Assembly: GCA_944389815.1 (NCBI GenBank)
Contig: CALXNS010000133.1
Location: forward strand, 1-33,694
Origin: an uncultured Victivallis sp.
GTDB taxonomy: Bacteria; Verrucomicrobiota; Lentisphaeria; Victivallales; Victivallaceae
Direction of reading: 5' to 3'
Length of the DNA stretch: 33,694 bases
Shown here: positions 32,601 to 33,694 of the stretch, in pieces
Numbering within the stretch: position 1 is the first letter of the stretch
Layout: each line of letters starts with the position of its first letter
The notes under the pieces: model-generated
Told to the model about the DNA's origin: nothing
The model's database searches: none
What the model saw: only the letters and a program-made list of their open reading frames with translations
Made by a program: the position numbers and the translations under genes

Positions 32601-33319
32601 GTGCCCGGGATGGTTTCAAGGTTGTTGTTGAGCCAGAGCTGCGCCTTTTTGGCCTGCACTTTCACTTCCAGCGCCGAACCGCCGCCCGGAACTGCGGTAT
32701 TCTCCGCGACCTTGATTTCCATGCAGCCGGCCGGTTCAAACACCGGGAGGCGTTTCCCCCAATCGAAGACCTCTCTCTTAAGCGGTGCTCCTGCCGGTTC
32801 CGCCGCCGGTTCGCTCAATGTTTCCAGCGTCACCGTCCCCAGCGAAACCACGCTCCCCGCGGGCATCGCGGCAAAATTGATCGCAGGAATACGGAACTGC
32901 CCGGCGTAATTGAGCTGTCCGGTGAACTCCCAGACGAATTGTTTCCATTGAGTCTCCAGTTCGGCGGTGATTCCGGAGGGTTTCCCCAGCCCTGCCCATT
33001 TGCCGCCGGATTGATACGCGCCGACCGAAATCTTGCCCGGGGTGGACGATTTGGCCTGAAACGACAGTCGATATTTCGTACCTTCCCGGGTTTCAAGGTT
33101 GTTGTTGAGCCAGATCTGCGACTTCTTCCCCGAAGTCTTCACCTCCAGCACCGGACCGCCCCCCGGAACATCGCTTTCGGTGTGAACTGCAACTTCCGCA
33201 CTTTTCTCCGGTTCGACCCAGACTGCGCGCTCGCTCCATGAAAACCGCTGTTCCGCGCCGGAGGCCGCCAGCGCACAGAACAACAATGCCGCACTGAAAA
33301 TGATATTTGTCCTTTTCAT
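29651..33319 (-). CDS. large secreted clan-A glycoside hydrolase (GH5-like) with three tandem N-terminal modules
   Basis: 1222 residues. A signal peptide (NIIFSAALLFCALAASGA, cleavage near residue 22) is followed by three ~145-residue beta-sandwich modules at ~26-168, 185-327 and 345-487. Each has PGGG, a YRLTFQAKAS strand, WKQFVWEFTGKLDYSGQFR and a GSVVSLG edge. They are most like CBM_4_9-type carbohydrate-binding domains. The barrel starts near FLGYSFTPDINNIGRT (~560). Glu714 in LFYNEQN is the likely acid/base and Glu879 in LVTEYG the likely nucleophile, as in GH5/clan A. A beta-rich C-terminus follows. GAGGAAACAAT precedes the ATG. It has its own terminator, so it is probably monocistronic. 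The substrate is unknown, and the GH family call is tentative. Confidence 0.82.
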   Translation of the reverse strand: MKRTNIIFSAALLFCALAASGAEQRFSWSERAVWVEPEKSAEVAVHTESDVPGGGPVLEVKTSGKKSQIWLNNNLETREGTKYRLSFQAKSSTPGKISVGAYQSGGKWAGLGKPSGITAELETQWKQFVWEFTGQLNYAGQFRIPAINFAAMPAGSVVSLGTVTLETLSEPAAEPAGAPLKREVFDWGKRLPVFEPAGCMEIKVAENTAVPGGGSALEVKVQAKKAQLWLNNNLETIPGTRYRLTFQAKASAAGSIHVGSYRSGGDWATLGVPVGITARLDTEWKQFVWEFTGKLDCNGQFRLPAINFDGMPQGSVVSLGAMTFDTLSIPAAPAETAPPQETQLFSWDKQPTVEPVNCVETRAVTPADLPGGGTALEVKVLEKKSQIWFSTDVETNPGIHYRLTFQAKASVPGRITVGAYQSGGKWAALGAPASYVAEVGTEWRKFVWEFTGKLDYSGQFRLPAFNFDAMPTGSVVTLGPVTLDTVSGKVDKYPNRVTIKADEVWKELDLSDLYVRKGSALDLSDLVERVPAGTYGRVIAGANGRTVFEKKPDQPVRFLGYSFTPDINNIGRTKEGIAAFADALATQGYNIVRFHGVENLLISRHRFDGNFYDDPETIPFIPENEDAFQYFVYCLKQRGIYIYLDLATFASGWTTADIWGGGPEYYKARLISGDEKYRKNYRAGILRLLTQRNPYTGTTLAEDPVLAFVLFYNEQNLRWSSLMPKVMHQTWIAYLKKKYGTVEKLRAAWKDVKLPENLTWENVPEMSEKATQSASVFAEDMAGAILDAELETTRWFESLAKEANYKGLTSQWDFIYRLGEVVPRATQPTISMHAYHAHPSNYVSPGSFCGQASVLSSGCSLMRVLAPVRMIDRPYLVTEYGIVFWNRFRHEQGLVSAYGALQEWDLLMVHASTVLKHGGPVRPFRGGDDLPIRASEVVTAFAFLRGDVAPAKNTIVFPMDDAFIFQGNRPFSAFNGNLAFLATISRFGIQYGPMRADVKADLVLPPLGDATFNDFGAYGAVQDGFQGAEELNRALAEMRAKKLLGPENITDPAAGVYQSDTGEITMRLKEGSLLDVVTPRLEGTTIKENKVRKLDALTVSSASCPAAVTVIARTGEKAIPEADRLLVVIGTDSVNSNMSFADATRNVLLSIGEMPVLAESGRFELRIRNTGVKNPVCYAIKLNGERADRVAVARDGDELVFSVDTAQLPQAGVTPFFEIVSE
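31859..32287 (-). repeat. tandem module, copy 3 (barrel-proximal)
   Basis: Third copy of the 477-base unit (159 codons). The landmark TCCCAGACGA occurs at 31974, 32451 and 32928, exactly 477 bases apart each time. This copy differs most (SQIWFSTDVET in place of QLWLNNNLET). Confidence 0.9.
32339..32767 (-). repeat. tandem module, copy 2
   Basis: Second copy of the 477-base unit, with the same strand order as copies 1 and 3. Confidence 0.9.
32816..33244 (-). repeat. tandem module, copy 1 (next to the signal peptide)
   Basis: First copy of the 477-base unit. Copies 1 and 2 share IWLNNNLET / LWLNNNLET and most of the WKQFVWEFTG strand. Confidence 0.9.
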
Positions 33320-33361
33320 ATTGTTTCCTCTATTTTATCCTGCCGGTATAAATCTCATTTC

Positions 33362-33376
33362 ATGGGGAAACCCCAT
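33362..33376. promoter_or_regulatory. palindrome upstream of the 1222-residue hydrolase gene
   Basis: ATGGGGAAACCCCAT has perfect 6-base arms around AAA. It lies 43 bases before the hydrolase ATG, just upstream of a TAAAAT-like -10 on the minus strand. It could be a repressor operator or a small hairpin. Confidence 0.35.
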
Positions 33377-33440
33377 CCGTCCCTGCCGAATTCAGGCGGC
33401 GTCCCGGAGAACGCCCACCATGAATCAGATCCGATTCCAC

Positions 33441-33490
33441 AAAAAACCGGAAACACCTGACGACGAATTCCTCCTTCACGTGTTTCCGGT
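33441..33490 (-). terminator. intrinsic terminator of a gene to the right
   Basis: On the minus strand ACCGGAAACAC / GTGTTTCCGGT forms an 11-bp stem (33480-33490 and 33446-33456) with a 23-base loop, followed by six T. It marks the end of a minus-strand unit entering from beyond the window. Confidence 0.8.
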
Positions 33491-33546
33491 TCTCATCACT
33501 TATGAATTCACATTCCGGTACGCGCCGGGTTCTCTCCGAAGATCGA

Positions 33547-33694
33547 TTACCTCACCAATGGATTGAAATCACTGCCGTCCCATACATCTTTGAAATTGTC
33601 ATTTTTGTCCTCCTGTTTGAGCTTGCGTTGATTGTTTTTTTAAATTACCCATTTCCGGTTTTTCCTTTTCGTTGAGTTGGATTATAGTTGTGCG
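33547..33694 (-). other. unresolved right end, possibly the 3' end of a minus-strand gene
   Basis: Part of the 375-base stretch right of the last full gene. Three overlapping minus-strand readings exist: a frame open from the window edge to a stop at 33599-33601, a 16-codon frame (33552-33602) with a perfect AGGAGG before its ATG, and a frame ending DVWDGSDFNPLVR at 33547. The terminator 57 bases further on favours a gene ending here, but I cannot choose between the frames. Confidence 0.3.

Noticed and set aside
31535..33241. 568-codon plus-strand frame with internal repeats
   Set aside because: Its apparent repeats are only the reverse reading of the three tandem modules of the minus-strand hydrolase.
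33300..33566. 88-codon plus-strand frame at the right edge
   Set aside because: It starts inside the signal peptide region of the opposite-strand hydrolase and crosses a terminator hairpin. It has no ribosome binding site or domain.

Overview
The window looks like a chromosomal stretch of an anaerobic, polysaccharide-degrading bacterium of the PVC group, most likely Lentisphaerota (Victivallis-like). The reasons are a pseudopilin with an H-X9-DG tail next to glycoside hydrolases, several AraC regulators each beside a sugar-hydrolase gene, an oxygen-sensitive class III ribonucleotide reductase, and an rpoZ-purE pair. This placement is inferred from gene content only. Codon use looks even along the window. 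I see no rRNA, tRNA, CRISPR array, insertion sequence or phage gene.

Layout from left to right. Positions 1-1940 (minus strand) hold an AraC regulator followed by nagA, which runs off the left edge. Positions 2113-2969 (minus) hold rpoZ-purE, closed by a strong terminator. Positions 3096-6758 (minus) hold an etfB-etfA-acyl-CoA dehydrogenase operon. It is divergent from an unrecognised plus-strand gene (6955-7902) with an ATP-cone-like N-terminus. Positions 7940-15906 are two back-to-back sugar modules: a GH4 alpha-galactosidase with its divergent AraC gene, and a rhamnoside operon (GH78, L-rhamnose isomerase, SGNH esterase) with its own divergent AraC gene. The two AraC genes converge on each other. 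A terminator ends the rhamnoside operon.

Positions 16077-19228 are the most unusual part. A near-consensus promoter carrying two NrdR-box-like sites drives nrdD, then a 46-codon gene, a terminator-like hairpin and nrdG. NrdD stops inside its C-terminal zinc/radical region. The missing glycyl-radical segment (RVCGYFRPV) is encoded as a separate 46-residue protein with its own ribosome binding site. The anaerobic reductase therefore appears to be split into a catalytic body and a detachable radical subunit.

Positions 19313-33319 (minus) are a glycan-degradation region. It holds a secreted clan-A hydrolase with three tandem 159-residue modules (29651-33319), a GH3 beta-glycosidase, an AraC regulator, a predicted hydrolase resembling DUF6259 proteins, a pseudopilin, and a secreted GH42-like hydrolase with two N-terminal carbohydrate-binding-like domains. 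Secreted enzymes would open the polymer outside the membrane. GH3, GH4, GH78, RhaA and NagA lack signal peptides and would finish the oligosaccharides inside. No transporter is encoded in the window. The last 375 bases hold a promoter-proximal palindrome and a minus-strand terminator that points to another transcription unit just beyond the right edge.
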